A stretch of 64,000 nt of DNA from Desulfonatronum thiodismutans (GCF_000717475.1 NZ_JPIK01000020.1:1-64000), one strand, 5' to 3'. Counted from the first letter of the stretch, positions 25,924 through 35,246 are shown. Notes: a model not told the origin generated them from the sequence alone. Translations and numbers: made by a program.

Positions 25924-27593
25924 CCGCTGAAGAGATCGGAAAAGAGGCCCTTGAAGACCAGTCCGTGTACGTCGGTTCCCGGTCGTTCGAAGATTTTGTT
26001 TTGCTGGTTCGTGATTTTCACGGTTCCGCCGCGCCGGGGCTGGTGCTTGGGGGCTTCATGGTCGAGGAGGCTCGACGGTGCCTGCCCGAGGACACGCTTT
26101 TCGACGCCATCTCCGAAACCACTCACTGCCTGCCGGACGCCGTGCAGCTGCTTACTCCCTGCACCATCGGCAACGGTTGGCTGCGGGTGATCAATCTTGG
26201 CCGGTACGCCCTGACCTTGTTCGACAAATATTCCGGCAGCGGCGTGCGGATCTACCTGGACCCGGAAAAAGTCGCCGACTGGTCGGCCATTCGGACCTGG
26301 TACATGAAGCTTCTGCCCAAGAAAGAGCAGGACAGCGCGGCCCTGTTCGCGGAGATCAAGGCCGCCGGCGCGAGCGTGTGCAGCCTGGAGACGATCCAGG
26401 TGGCCCCGCACCTGCTGCAACGCAAAGGACGGGGCGGCATCGTGGTCTGTCCGGTCTGCAAGGAAGCCTATCCTCAGCTGGACGGCCGGATCTGCCGGGC
26501 CTGCCAGGGGGAAGCCCCTTATGTGGAGAGTATGGCCGCCTCGGTAGCACCCTTGCCCCGGGCCGTGCCCGTGGACCAGGCCGTGGGGCGTAAGGTTTTG
26601 CACGACATGACCCGGATCGAGCCCGGCAAGACCAAGGACGCGGTGTTCGTCAAGGGGCAGGAGATCAACGTGGGCGATATCTGCCGGTTGCAGCAGATGG
26701 GCCGGATGCGGGTCTATGTCCAGGAATCAGAGGCGGAATCCGGCGAAGGGGCGGATTGGGTGCACGAGAACGAGGCCGCCGAGGCTTTTGCCCGGGCCAT
26801 GGCCGGGGAAGGAGTGGAACTGCGTCTGCCTCCCCGGGAAGGCAAAGTGGACTTGCTGGCCGTTCGGGACGGGCTGCTCAACGTGGAACGGGATCGGCTG
26901 GAAGCCTTCAACCTTGTTCCGGAGGTGATGTGCGCTTCAAGGCACGATGCCGTGTTGGTCAAGCAGGGCATGACCATTGCCGGAACCAGGGCCATTCCGC
27001 TGTATCTGTCCCGGCATCTGTTTTTGCGGGCCATGAGCGTCCTGGGGGCAGAGCCTCTTTTTTCCGTGTCGCCGCTCCGCAAGGCCAAAGTCGGCGTGTT
27101 GGTCACGGGCACGGAAGTGTTTCAGGGACTGGTGGAGGACAAATTCGTGCCCATTGTCGGTTCCAAGGTCCAGGCTTTGGGGAGTGAGGTTCTGGCCAGC
27201 CGGATCGTCCCGGACAGCCGGGAAGCCATTGTCGCGGCTGTCCGAGAGCTTCTGGATTTGGGCGCGGATATGCTGATCACCACTGCCGGATTGTCCGTGG
27301 ACCCGGACGATGTGACCCGCCAAGCCCTGCAGGAAGCCGGAGCCGAGGATCTGCTCTACGGTGCGCCCATTCTGCCCGGAACCATGACCCTTTTCGGGCG
27401 CATCGGCTCGGTCCAGGTCCTGGGTATTCCCGCCTGCGCATTGTTTTTCAAGACCACCAGCCTGGATCTTTTCCTGCCCAGGCTCCTGGCGGGGCGAAGC
27501 GTCAGCCGGGGCGAGCTGGCCCGGATGGGGGCCGGCTCACTGTGTATGCAGTGCAGAACGTGTTCTTTCCCCAAATGTCCTTTCGGTAAATAG
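25920..27593 (+). CDS. FmdE-domain protein fused to MoeA/MoaB-type molybdopterin-binding domain
   Basis: A 557-residue fusion. Residues ~20-215 match the FmdE family (DFHGSAAPGLVLGGFMVEEA, then CLPDAVQLLTPCTIGNG and a C-terminal zinc-ribbon-like CPVCKEAYPQLDGRICRACQ). The rest resembles the MoeA/MoCF molybdopterin-binding fold (KVGVLVTGTEVFQG, ITTAGLSVDPDDVTRQAL, PILPGTMTLFG). The end carries MQCRTCSFPKCPFGK with four cysteines. FmdE proteins accompany molybdenum or tungsten formylmethanofuran and formate dehydrogenases; the fusion suggests a role in cofactor insertion or molybdenum handling. AAGGAG precedes the ATG, and the gene is translationally coupled to the ModE-like regulator. Confidence 0.85.
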   Translation: MTAEEIGKEALEDQSVYVGSRSFEDFVLLVRDFHGSAAPGLVLGGFMVEEARRCLPEDTLFDAISETTHCLPDAVQLLTPCTIGNGWLRVINLGRYALTLFDKYSGSGVRIYLDPEKVADWSAIRTWYMKLLPKKEQDSAALFAEIKAAGASVCSLETIQVAPHLLQRKGRGGIVVCPVCKEAYPQLDGRICRACQGEAPYVESMAASVAPLPRAVPVDQAVGRKVLHDMTRIEPGKTKDAVFVKGQEINVGDICRLQQMGRMRVYVQESEAESGEGADWVHENEAAEAFARAMAGEGVELRLPPREGKVDLLAVRDGLLNVERDRLEAFNLVPEVMCASRHDAVLVKQGMTIAGTRAIPLYLSRHLFLRAMSVLGAEPLFSVSPLRKAKVGVLVTGTEVFQGLVEDKFVPIVGSKVQALGSEVLASRIVPDSREAIVAAVRELLDLGADMLITTAGLSVDPDDVTRQALQEAGAEDLLYGAPILPGTMTLFGRIGSVQVLGIPACALFFKTTSLDLFLPRLLAGRSVSRGELARMGAGSLCMQCRTCSFPKCPFGK

Positions 27594-27618
27594 CCTTTGC
27601 TTTGGGGATAGAGTCGTT

Positions 27619-29100
27619 ATGCTGGAACTGACCGTTTTTCTCTGTGGGGCCGTGGTGATGATCCTGGAGCTGACCGGCTCGCGGATTATGGCCCCGTTTC
27701 TGGGTACGTCCCTGGTGGTCTGGACCGGGCTGATCGGCGTGGTTTTGGCCGCCTTGAGCATCGGCTACTGGTGGGGCGGTCAGCTGGCGGACAAAGGGCC
27801 GACGAGGTCCGGTCTGGCATGGATCGTCTTCTGGGCCGGGGTGCTGATCGCCTTGACGGCGGTGCTTCAGGCCCCGGTTTTGCGGCTGATCCAGGGCCAT
27901 GTTCCCGGGCTGCATCTTGGGGTGCTTCTGGCCACCGTGAGCCTGTTTGGTCCGGCCAGCATCCTTCTGGGGATGATCGCTCCCTATGCCGTGAAGATGA
28001 AGCTGGCCTCCCTGGAGCATTCCGGTGCCGTGGTCGGGCGGATGTACGCCCTGTCCACCATCGGCAGCATCGTGGGAACGTTTCTGGCCGGATTCGTACT
28101 CCTGTCCTTTTTCGGCAGTCTGCCTATTTTGCTGGTCTTGGGCGCGGTCATGGCCCTGTTGGCCATGGCCTTGTCCCCGCGCTCCGGCATGGTGGTGAAA
28201 AGCGCGTTTCTGGCTTCGTTAATCGTAGGCGGATTCCTGCACGTCCAGTATCGCCAAGCCTTGGCGGCCCAGGGCTACTTTGATCTGGACACGGCTTACA
28301 ACCGGATCATCGTGGCTGAGGCTGAAGAGGAAAGCTCGGGCCGCCGAATGCGGATCATGTCCACCGGCCCGGGCTGGCTTCAGTCCGCCATGTACCTGGA
28401 TGATCCCGTGGAGCTGGCCCTCCCGTACACGCGCTTTTTCCGGCTCGCCGAGCTGTATGTTCCTGATTATCGACGGGTGCTGATGGTCGGCGGGGGCGGG
28501 TACTCGTTTCCCAAGCATCTGATGCGGACCCGGGCGGACCTGGATCTGGACGTTGTGGAGATCGACCCGGTCTTCACGAGATTAGCCAGGAATCATTTCG
28601 GGTTTGATCCGAGCGGGACGACGGGGCAGCGGATTGAACTCCATCACCAGGACGCCCGTCGCTTTCTGAACCGGACCCATGCGCCCTACGACGTGATCAT
28701 TTTGGACGCCTTCAGTTCCCATTACTCCGTCCCTTTCCAGCTGACCACCGTTGAGGCCATGGAACGCATTTCCGCCAACCTGACCGATCGCGGGGTGGTC
28801 GTGGCCAATCTGATCTCCGCCGTGTCCGGTCTGGAAGGGCGGATGTTGCGGGCCCTGCTGGCGACCATGGACGCCGTGTTCACCCAGGTGGAGACATTCT
28901 TGGTGGCCGATCCCGCCGACCCCGAGCGGGTCCAGAATATTGTTCTGATCGCGGGAAACAGCCCGTTGCGCGATGTGGGGTCAGGGCACGGACCTCCCGA
29001 GTTGATTGCCAAGCTCGACCATCGTTGGCCGCACTCTATTCCTCGCGATCTCCCCGTGCTCACCGACGCCCTGGCCCCGGTGGAGCGGTATTTGCCCTAA
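27619..29100 (+). CDS. Membrane-anchored spermidine-synthase-like protein
   Basis: A 493-residue fusion. The N-terminal ~210 residues hold six to seven membrane helices (VFLCGAVVMILELTGSRIMAPFLG onward) of the MFS-like kind. The C-terminal part is a polyamine-synthase-type Rossmann fold with VLMVGGGGYSFPKHL (nucleotide-binding glycines), LDVVEIDPVFTRLA, and VIILDAFSSHYSVPFQLTT with the acidic Asp. Such fused proteins are widespread, and most have unproven substrates, so spermidine synthesis is a family label only. It starts 25 bases after the FmdE-MoeA stop and is probably in the same transcript. Confidence 0.85.
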   Translation: MLELTVFLCGAVVMILELTGSRIMAPFLGTSLVVWTGLIGVVLAALSIGYWWGGQLADKGPTRSGLAWIVFWAGVLIALTAVLQAPVLRLIQGHVPGLHLGVLLATVSLFGPASILLGMIAPYAVKMKLASLEHSGAVVGRMYALSTIGSIVGTFLAGFVLLSFFGSLPILLVLGAVMALLAMALSPRSGMVVKSAFLASLIVGGFLHVQYRQALAAQGYFDLDTAYNRIIVAEAEEESSGRRMRIMSTGPGWLQSAMYLDDPVELALPYTRFFRLAELYVPDYRRVLMVGGGGYSFPKHLMRTRADLDLDVVEIDPVFTRLARNHFGFDPSGTTGQRIELHHQDARRFLNRTHAPYDVIILDAFSSHYSVPFQLTTVEAMERISANLTDRGVVVANLISAVSGLEGRMLRALLATMDAVFTQVETFLVADPADPERVQNIVLIAGNSPLRDVGSGHGPPELIAKLDHRWPHSIPRDLPVLTDALAPVERYLP

Positions 29101-29185
29101 TGGGCTCATTTGGTTGCGATAACTTTACCGTCAGTTGTCGCTTGGGAGAGAGCCGGAGTGGTGGGGCCGGAATCCCGGAAAACGC

Positions 29186-30397
29186 TTAAAACCGTTTCAA
29201 CTCGAAGAGCTTTTTGGTCTGCGTGGAGACAATGTGGAAGTACCTGTCCTGAGGAATGAAGATGTAGGGGACGTCTTCCAGGCGACGATAGAGGAAGTAC
29301 GAGAGGATCATGCGGTTCACGGCCTGATGGCCGATGATTACGATATGTTCAGCCCTGCCGCTGAGGTACAAGGCCTTTTTGATGCCGAGCTGGATTCTGG
29401 ATTGCAGCGTAACATAGCCTTCTCCGCCGGGGTAAATGTAGTGGTATTTGTCCATGCTCCGGGCAACGTGGATTTCCGGATGGCGCTCTCGAATCTCATC
29501 ATAGGTCAGTGAGTCGCAGATTCCGGAGCGGATTTCGTCGAATTCGCGCAAGGCAACGTGGGTGCATTCCGCCTGGGCGGCAATGATCGGCTGGGCCATC
29601 TGGATCGTTCTGCGCTTTTTGCTGGTAAAAATGAATGGAATCCGGGTCGTCCTAAAATGCTCACCCAGCAATCCAGCTTGGTCCACTCCCTTTTCGGTGA
29701 GTGGCGAGTCCCCTCCGATGCGTCGTTCCTGGTTGAAAAAAGTTTCCCCGTGGCGGATCAAGTAGAGATTCTGGATCATATCCGAGACCAGGATGTCTCG
29801 AATGCGGGGATAGTGCGGAATGTTGTCGGTCGTCTTTTCCCGAACCACCCTGTTTTGTAGCGAGTTGAGCACCACGTAGTTGCTTTCCCTGTCCAGGGGC
29901 TCATACCGGCTGGCGTAGAACTGGATGCGATCCTTGAAGTTCCTGATCGCCTCGGGCAACGACATGTGTCCGAACTCGGAAATTTTTGTCTTGTGGGTAA
30001 TGCTGGTGGTCAGCAATTCTTCGTCGTCGTTGACGCACTCGATGAACAGTACGGGGACTTGCTCCATGTCCCGACGGATGGTGTCTCGTCGTTCCCGACT
30101 GATATTCGTGGCGTCAAGAATGGCGATACATCCTCCCTGGTCGAGGAATTGTCTGGCGGACTGCAAATTCTGGCGTGCGATCCATTCCCGCAAGCGGACG
30201 CCTTCCAGATTGTCCGGGCTGAAGAAATCGGCGGAGGCCGTGTTCTCGGGAAGTATCCTTCGGCGGACCTCTCCGTTGTTGAAGATTTCGACCTTGAAGT
30301 TTTCCGTTTCCAGACTCTCCCGGAGACGGCAGGCAATGGTGGACTTGCCGCGAGCCGGAAGGCCGACCATGACGATGCAGAGTTTTTTGTGATTCAT
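29186..30397 (-). CDS. Bifunctional 6-phosphofructo-2-kinase/fructose-2,6-bisphosphatase-like protein
   Basis: A 403-residue protein with the two-domain plan of eukaryotic PFK-2/FBPase-2. The N-terminal kinase shows the P-loop MVGLPARGKSTIA, FNNGEVRRR, ADFFSPDN and LDATNISRERRDTI, which are close to animal PFKFB sequences. The C-terminal histidine-phosphatase shows LYLIRHGETFFN with the catalytic His, RRIGGDSPLTEKG, LTYDEIRERHPE, MDKYHYIYPGGEGY and IIGHQAVNRM with the second His. In eukaryotes the product fructose-2,6-bisphosphate sets glycolytic flux; a bacterial target is not known to me. The start at 30397 has AAGGA upstream; the frame continues to 30499 but adds a head rich in Pro and Ser. 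It is downstream of hflC beyond a terminator. Confidence 0.88.
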   Translation of the reverse strand: MNHKKLCIVMVGLPARGKSTIACRLRESLETENFKVEIFNNGEVRRRILPENTASADFFSPDNLEGVRLREWIARQNLQSARQFLDQGGCIAILDATNISRERRDTIRRDMEQVPVLFIECVNDDEELLTTSITHKTKISEFGHMSLPEAIRNFKDRIQFYASRYEPLDRESNYVVLNSLQNRVVREKTTDNIPHYPRIRDILVSDMIQNLYLIRHGETFFNQERRIGGDSPLTEKGVDQAGLLGEHFRTTRIPFIFTSKKRRTIQMAQPIIAAQAECTHVALREFDEIRSGICDSLTYDEIRERHPEIHVARSMDKYHYIYPGGEGYVTLQSRIQLGIKKALYLSGRAEHIVIIGHQAVNRMILSYFLYRRLEDVPYIFIPQDRYFHIVSTQTKKLFELKRF

Positions 30398-30497
30398 GGG
30401 CTTGCGTTCCTTTTTGGGGAGAGGAGCTGTGATCGGCGACGGCCTGGAGAAGGGGATGGCAAGTCGTCTTGACAAGCAAGTTGGTGGGCGAGTGAGC

Positions 30498-30537
30498 AAA
30501 CAAAAAGAGCGGGACGCTGGTCCCGCTCTTTTTGTTT
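30498..30537. terminator. Strong hairpin terminator below hflC
   Basis: AAACAAAAAGAGCGGGAC and GTCCCGCTCTTTTTGTTT are perfect arms around GCTG, with T-runs on both strands. It lies 37 bases past the hflC stop and 100 bases before the PFK-2-like gene. Confidence 0.9.
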
Positions 30538-30573
30538 GGATATCTTGATCTCCCGACTTCAGGCTGAAGTTGC

Positions 30574-31437
30574 TCAGTTATCTTGTAACAGCCGTAAAAA
30601 CGGGCTGGAGGGCGTCAGGATGACCTGGGTGTTTGCACCTATGGTCTTTTTATAGGCTTCCAGGGTCCGAAGATACTCGTAGAAATCAGGAGCCTGATTC
30701 AGGGCTTCCCCGAAGATCTTGATGGCTTGCGCGTCGCCTTCACCGCGAAGATGTTGGGACGTACGGTTGGCCTGAGCAATAAGGATTACTCGCTCCCGGT
30801 CGGCCAGGGAGCGGATGTTGGCCGCGGTTTCCTCGCCCTCGGCGCGGTAGGTCTTGGCTTCACGCTCCCGTTCGGCGATCATCCGGTTGAACACCGCTCG
30901 TTGGGTTTCCGCCGGCAAGTCCGTGCGCTTGATCCGCACGTCGATGACTTCGATGCCGTATTCCTGGATCAGCTCGTTGCTCTTGAGGGTCAGCTCTTCC
31001 ATGATCTGGGACCGTTTGGTGGTGACCACCTCGGTCAGGGTGTGCTGACCGAGCAGGACGCGCAGTTCGGCGTAGACGACGTCATCCAGCCGAGCCTGGC
31101 CCATGGGCAGAGTGCGCAGGGTGGTGTAGAAGCGCAAGGGGTCGATGATCCGCCATTTTGTATAATTGTCCACCATCATGTTCTTCTTGTCCCTGGTCAG
31201 AATTTCCGCCGGACGGGAATCATAATCCAGGATTCGGGAGTCGAAGAAAAGGACGTTTTGGACAAAGGGCAGCTTGAAGTGCAGACCAGGGGCTTTGGTT
31301 TCACCAACAGGTTTCCCAAGTTGAAGCACAATGGCGCGTTCAGTTTCATCCACGATGTACGCGCTTTGCGTGACCACCAGGAAGCCGATGAACAAGGCGA
31401 CCAATATCATCGGGAGGGTCAGGGTAGGGGTTTTCAT
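30574..31437 (-). CDS. hflC: HflC membrane protease modulator
   Basis: A 287-residue SPFH/Band-7 protein: one N-terminal membrane helix (MILVALFIGFLVVTQSAYIV) followed by the periplasmic SPFH domain (VDETERAIVLQLGKPV, LHFKLPFVQNV, EVVTTKRSQIMEEL) and a long helix rich in Glu/Arg/Ala (RMIAEREREAKTYRAEGEETAANIR). HflC and HflK together form a large inner-membrane assembly around FtsH that tunes its proteolysis. The start overlaps the hflK stop by four bases (ATGA), confirming the usual hflKC operon. The terminator is at 30498-30537. Confidence 0.93.
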   Translation of the reverse strand: MKTPTLTLPMILVALFIGFLVVTQSAYIVDETERAIVLQLGKPVGETKAPGLHFKLPFVQNVLFFDSRILDYDSRPAEILTRDKKNMMVDNYTKWRIIDPLRFYTTLRTLPMGQARLDDVVYAELRVLLGQHTLTEVVTTKRSQIMEELTLKSNELIQEYGIEVIDVRIKRTDLPAETQRAVFNRMIAEREREAKTYRAEGEETAANIRSLADRERVILIAQANRTSQHLRGEGDAQAIKIFGEALNQAPDFYEYLRTLEAYKKTIGANTQVILTPSSPFLRLLQDN

Positions 31438-32579
31438 TGTGCTCGACCTCCTCGTACGGATGGCGCGGTACTGGCGGGGGCCGGCTGTCTGGCTTGCTGC
31501 GTGGCGGCCTCCGAAGCGTCAGGCCGCTGCGCCTTGGGGGTGATGGCGCCGAGGGGTAAATACGGGAGCACTTGGCTCAGCGCGTTGTCCGAGATGAAGG
31601 TCTTCATAAGTTCGGGATTGCTTAAAACCTCTTCCATGGTTTCGAGATAGAGTCGGGTCCTGGTGACGTCCGGGGCTTGGTTGTATTCCGCAAGCATGGA
31701 CAGGAAGCGTTGGGCCTCACCCTCCGCCCGTCGAACTACGGCTTCCTTGTGAGCTTCGGCCTGGTTGATGATCACGGCGGCTTCACCTCGGGCACGAGGG
31801 ACGATGTCGTTGCGGTAGGCTTCGGCCTGGTTCTGGATGCGGACCGCGTCCTCCCTGGCGCGGACAACGTCGCGGAAGGAATCGATGACCGGTTCCGGCG
31901 GTTGGACGTCCTGGAGCTGGACGGCCAATATCTGGATTCCGGACTCGTATCGGTCCATGATATTTTGCATCAAAGCCCGAGTTTCATCCTGAATGGCCGG
32001 TTTGCCGTCAGTCAGGGCAGCATCCAGTTTATTATAGCCGATGACCTCGCGCATGGCCGCCTCCGCGGCGCTTTTTACCGATGCGTCGGGCATCTGGATA
32101 TTAAACAAAAATTTGACCGGGTCATTGAGTTGATATTGGACGATGAATTGAACGTCCACGATGTTTTCATCGCCGGTGAGCATGTGCGACTCTTCCGGTA
32201 CGATCCGGTACTGAGGCTCCCCGCCCATTGCCGAAGGAGCCTGAATGGTGCGGTAGCCGATTTCAAAACGCCGAACCTGCGTCACCTTGGGAGTCTGCGC
32301 GGACTCAAAGGGGAAGGGGATGCGGAAGTGCGGCCCTGGGTCGGTTATGCGGTTATAGGCGCCGAATCGTTGGACGACACCCACTTCGTCGGGATTGACG
32401 ATGTAGATCCCCGAGGCAAGCCACAGCAGAAGAAGCACTAAAACTACGATCTTGCCGCCGCCGGGCAGCTTGATGTTTTTCAGCTTGTTCAACTGCTCGT
32501 TGAGTTGCGCGAGATCCGGAGCCCCAGGGGGGCCGTTCCTTTTCCGTTTGTCTTGGAGTTTGTCCCAGTCCCAGTTCAT
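31434..32579 (-). CDS. hflK: HflK membrane protease modulator
   Basis: A protein of about 381 residues. The soluble N-terminus (MNWDWDKLQDKRKR) is rich in charge, followed by one membrane helix (KIVVLVLLLLWLASGIYIV) and the SPFH domain (NPDEVGVVQRFGAYNRI, GPHFRIPFPFE, QFIVQYQLNDPVKFLF, EAYRNDIVPRARGEAAVIINQAEAHKEAVV). It is the partner of HflC in the FtsH-associated complex. The C-terminus is Ala/Pro-rich and variable. The ATG at 32579 gives the canonical N-terminus; a TTG at 32615 is also in frame. The ribosome site is weak in both cases. Confidence 0.93.
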   Translation of the reverse strand: MNWDWDKLQDKRKRNGPPGAPDLAQLNEQLNKLKNIKLPGGGKIVVLVLLLLWLASGIYIVNPDEVGVVQRFGAYNRITDPGPHFRIPFPFESAQTPKVTQVRRFEIGYRTIQAPSAMGGEPQYRIVPEESHMLTGDENIVDVQFIVQYQLNDPVKFLFNIQMPDASVKSAAEAAMREVIGYNKLDAALTDGKPAIQDETRALMQNIMDRYESGIQILAVQLQDVQPPEPVIDSFRDVVRAREDAVRIQNQAEAYRNDIVPRARGEAAVIINQAEAHKEAVVRRAEGEAQRFLSMLAEYNQAPDVTRTRLYLETMEEVLSNPELMKTFISDNALSQVLPYLPLGAITPKAQRPDASEAATQQARQPAPASTAPSVRGGRAQ

Positions 32580-32763
32580 GTTTGTCAAACTAAAGCAACC
32601 CTGATTTGAGGTCAAGGCGAGATGATTTTTGATTCCTTGCCGACCTGTGAATCAGGCATTCGGGCTTGGCTTGCGGCGCAAATCCGCTTAAAGGTTCTTC
32701 CTTCGACGTTTGGCTCTGAACCGTAAACACCAAAATCGGTGACTATTCCGAGGAGCTGGAAAT

Positions 32764-34131
32764 ATGCTGATCAAACCGGAAATATTTCGAGCCTACGATA
32801 TCCGTGGGGTTGTGGATCGTGATTTCGACGAAGCATGGGTGGAAGTGCTTGGCAAGGCATGCGGAACGTTTTTTCTCAAGAGAGGCCAGCGCCAGGCTGT
32901 TGTTGGTCACGATTGCCGACACAGCTCTCCCGGTTATCAAACCGCGATGATCAAAGGACTCCTTGCCACGGGGGTGGACGTGCTGTTTATCAACATGGTC
33001 CCCACGCCGCTCTTTTATTATGCTGTAAAAAAGTTCAACCGCCAAGCCGGGGTGATGATCACGGCCAGCCATAATCCTCCGGAATTCAACGGGTTCAAAG
33101 TCTGGTCCGGAGCTGGCACGATTCATTCCGAGGATGTCCGGGAAGTCTACGAGATCATGGCCCGCGGCGAGTTCCGCGTTGGGCAGGGGATCGCTTCCGA
33201 GCATGATGTGGTCCCGGCGTACCTGGAGGAACTTTCCGCCCAGGTCCAGCTCCCTGCCCCGGTCCGGGTCGTCGTGGACGGAGGCAACGGGGCTGGTGGG
33301 AAGATTTGCGCCGAACTGTTGCGCCGGATCGGCGCGAACGTCGTGGAGCTGTACTGCGAGCCGAACGGGGATTTCCCAAATCATCATCCGGACCCGACCC
33401 GTGACGAGAACAACGATGATCTCAGAACCAAAGTCCTGGAGGTCGGGGCCCAGTTGGGCATCGGACTGGACGGCGACGCGGATCGTATCGGCGCTTTGGA
33501 CGAACGGGGCCGGATGATCTATGGGGATCGCCTTTTGGCCGTCTTTGCCCGCCAAGTGCTTCAGGAGCAGCGAGGGGCTACCGTGATCGGCGAGGTGAAA
33601 TGCTCGCATTTGATGTTTCAGGACATCACCGACCATGGCGGCAAGCCAATCATGGGCCAGACCGGCCATTCCCTGATCAAGGCCAAAATGCAGGAGACTG
33701 GAGCGGCTTTGGCCGGAGAAATGAGCGGGCATATGTTTTTCGCGGATCGGTATTATGGATTCGACGACGCATTGTACGCGGCGATGCGCCTGGTGGAGAT
33801 CATCGGCCAAAATCCGGCCAAGCCGCTGAGCACCTATCTCGATGAATGGCCGCCTATCTTCTCCACTCCGGAAATCCGCTTGGACTGCCCCGAGGAAATT
33901 AAATTTAAAATCGTGGAGCGGGCTCAGGCCTTTTTTCGGGAACGGTTCGACGTGGTGGACGTTGACGGCGTGCGCATCGTTTTTCCCGACGGTTGGGGGC
34001 TGCTGCGCGCCTCCAATACCCAGCCTATATTGGTCTTGCGTTTTGAGGCCGAATCCGAGGCTCGCTTGAAGGAAATTCGTGCCTTGGTGGAAGAGCCTCT
34101 GGGGCGATGGATAGCCGAACTGGGCGGGTGA
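32764..34131 (+). CDS. Phosphomannomutase/phosphoglucomutase
   Basis: A 455-residue alpha-D-phosphohexomutase that interconverts 1- and 6-phosphates of mannose or glucose, feeding nucleotide-sugar synthesis. All four family signatures are seen: FRAYDIRGVV at the start, the phosphoserine loop TASHNPPEFNGFK, metal-binding GLDGDADRIGALD, sugar-binding GEMSGHMFF, and phosphate-binding RASNTQPILVLRFEAES. Length and order match the AlgC-type bacterial enzyme. AGGAG lies seven bases before the ATG. The gene is divergent from hflKC; a head-to-tail small membrane protein gene and rnhA follow. Confidence 0.94.
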   Translation: MLIKPEIFRAYDIRGVVDRDFDEAWVEVLGKACGTFFLKRGQRQAVVGHDCRHSSPGYQTAMIKGLLATGVDVLFINMVPTPLFYYAVKKFNRQAGVMITASHNPPEFNGFKVWSGAGTIHSEDVREVYEIMARGEFRVGQGIASEHDVVPAYLEELSAQVQLPAPVRVVVDGGNGAGGKICAELLRRIGANVVELYCEPNGDFPNHHPDPTRDENNDDLRTKVLEVGAQLGIGLDGDADRIGALDERGRMIYGDRLLAVFARQVLQEQRGATVIGEVKCSHLMFQDITDHGGKPIMGQTGHSLIKAKMQETGAALAGEMSGHMFFADRYYGFDDALYAAMRLVEIIGQNPAKPLSTYLDEWPPIFSTPEIRLDCPEEIKFKIVERAQAFFRERFDVVDVDGVRIVFPDGWGLLRASNTQPILVLRFEAESEARLKEIRALVEEPLGRWIAELGG

Positions 34132-34195
34132 GGGGAGCGTGGGCGGCCTGGGTTCGCTCCTCCTTGAACTTCAAATTTCAGCCACGAGGTCTTAG

Positions 34196-34780
34196 ATGCC
34201 GTTCGGAGTAAGACGAGATGCCGCTCCCTGGGAGGGGCTGTTGCGGGCTTTGGGCATGGTCTTCGTGTTCATGGGCGTGATCTGGCTGTTCTGGAAGCAC
34301 AATCAGCGCACCATTGAAATGCTGGATTCGCATCAGGTTGTCGTGGATCGCGGCGGCATGCTGACTGATGCGCAGAAGCAATCCATCCGTGATTTGTCTC
34401 GGGCCTTGAAATCATCATTCGGGCTGGATTTGCGGCTGGTGGTGGCCGATGACGGGTTGGCACGGCCACTTGTGGATGCCAAGACCATCCACATTGGTAT
34501 TGATCCCGAATCCAAGATGTTTCATGTGGTCTTGCCGCCCATCGTGGAACGGGCATTGGGGCAAGGTTTTACCAGATATTTACGCGAAGAGCATTTCACT
34601 CCGTATTGGGCGAGCGGGAATTGGCAACGGGGGCTGGGAGAAGCGTTGAGCTTGATTTGGAATGCCCTGAACAATCCGGAGGACGAATTTCGGGAATATC
34701 ATCATGATGCGGACGATCGCCCTCCGGGGAGCGGCTCTTATCGGGGCATCGTGCGCGACGAAGGACCCTTCAATGAGTGA
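34196..34780 (+). CDS. Membrane-anchored protein, possibly TPM-domain-like
   Basis: A 194-residue protein with one N-terminal membrane helix (LLRALGMVFVFMGVIWLFW) and a soluble part. The segment GGMLTDAQKQSIRDLSRALKSSFGLDLRLVVADD looks like the start of a TPM (Psb32/phosphatase-like) domain, but the diagnostic later motifs are not clear to me. The tail is acidic and hydrophilic. It overlaps the rnhA start by eight bases, so the two are translated from one message. No specific function is assigned. Confidence 0.6.
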   Translation: MPFGVRRDAAPWEGLLRALGMVFVFMGVIWLFWKHNQRTIEMLDSHQVVVDRGGMLTDAQKQSIRDLSRALKSSFGLDLRLVVADDGLARPLVDAKTIHIGIDPESKMFHVVLPPIVERALGQGFTRYLREEHFTPYWASGNWQRGLGEALSLIWNALNNPEDEFREYHHDADDRPPGSGSYRGIVRDEGPFNE

Positions 34781-35246
34781 GGACAGAGTGACGAAAATCT
34801 ATACCGACGGCGCGTGCTTGGGAAACCCCGGACCGGGAGGCTGGGGCGCGGTGGTGCTTGATGACCGGGAACGCCGGGAGTTGTCGGGCGGCTACGGATT
34901 GACCACCAACAACCGGATGGAGATGTTGGCCGTGGTCGAGGCCTTGAGCTTGCTGCCGGACCGTTCGGTGGTGGAGCTCTATACGGATTCTAAATACATT
35001 CATGACGCCGTTGAAAAAGGGTGGCTGGCCAAGTGGAAACGCAACGGCTGGCGGACCGCGGACAAGAAGGCGGTCAAGAACCAAGACCTTTGGCTGCGCA
35101 TGGATGCCTTGCTTCAGACGCATGACGTAAGCTTCTACTGGGTTCGCGGCCATTCGGGAAACCCGGAAAACGAGTGTTGCGATAGGCTGGCCAGTGCCGC
35201 CGCTCAAGGAAATAATCTGTTGAAGGACGCCGGGTACGTACGGTAG
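34773..35246 (+). CDS. rnhA: Ribonuclease HI
   Basis: A 157-residue RNase HI that cleaves RNA in RNA-DNA hybrids. Catalytic residues are visible: Asp12 in IYTDGACLGNPGPGGWG, Glu50 in TTNNRMEMLAV, Asp72 in ELYTDSKY, His127 in WVRGHSGNPEN, and Asp137 in CCDRLA. The basic protrusion helix (LAKWKRNGWRTADKK) typical of the E. coli type is present. I start it at 34773 (MSEDRVTKIYTDG); the frame is open to 34704 but that part overlaps the upstream gene. A terminator follows at 35266. Confidence 0.96.
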   Translation: MSEDRVTKIYTDGACLGNPGPGGWGAVVLDDRERRELSGGYGLTTNNRMEMLAVVEALSLLPDRSVVELYTDSKYIHDAVEKGWLAKWKRNGWRTADKKAVKNQDLWLRMDALLQTHDVSFYWVRGHSGNPENECCDRLASAAAQGNNLLKDAGYVR

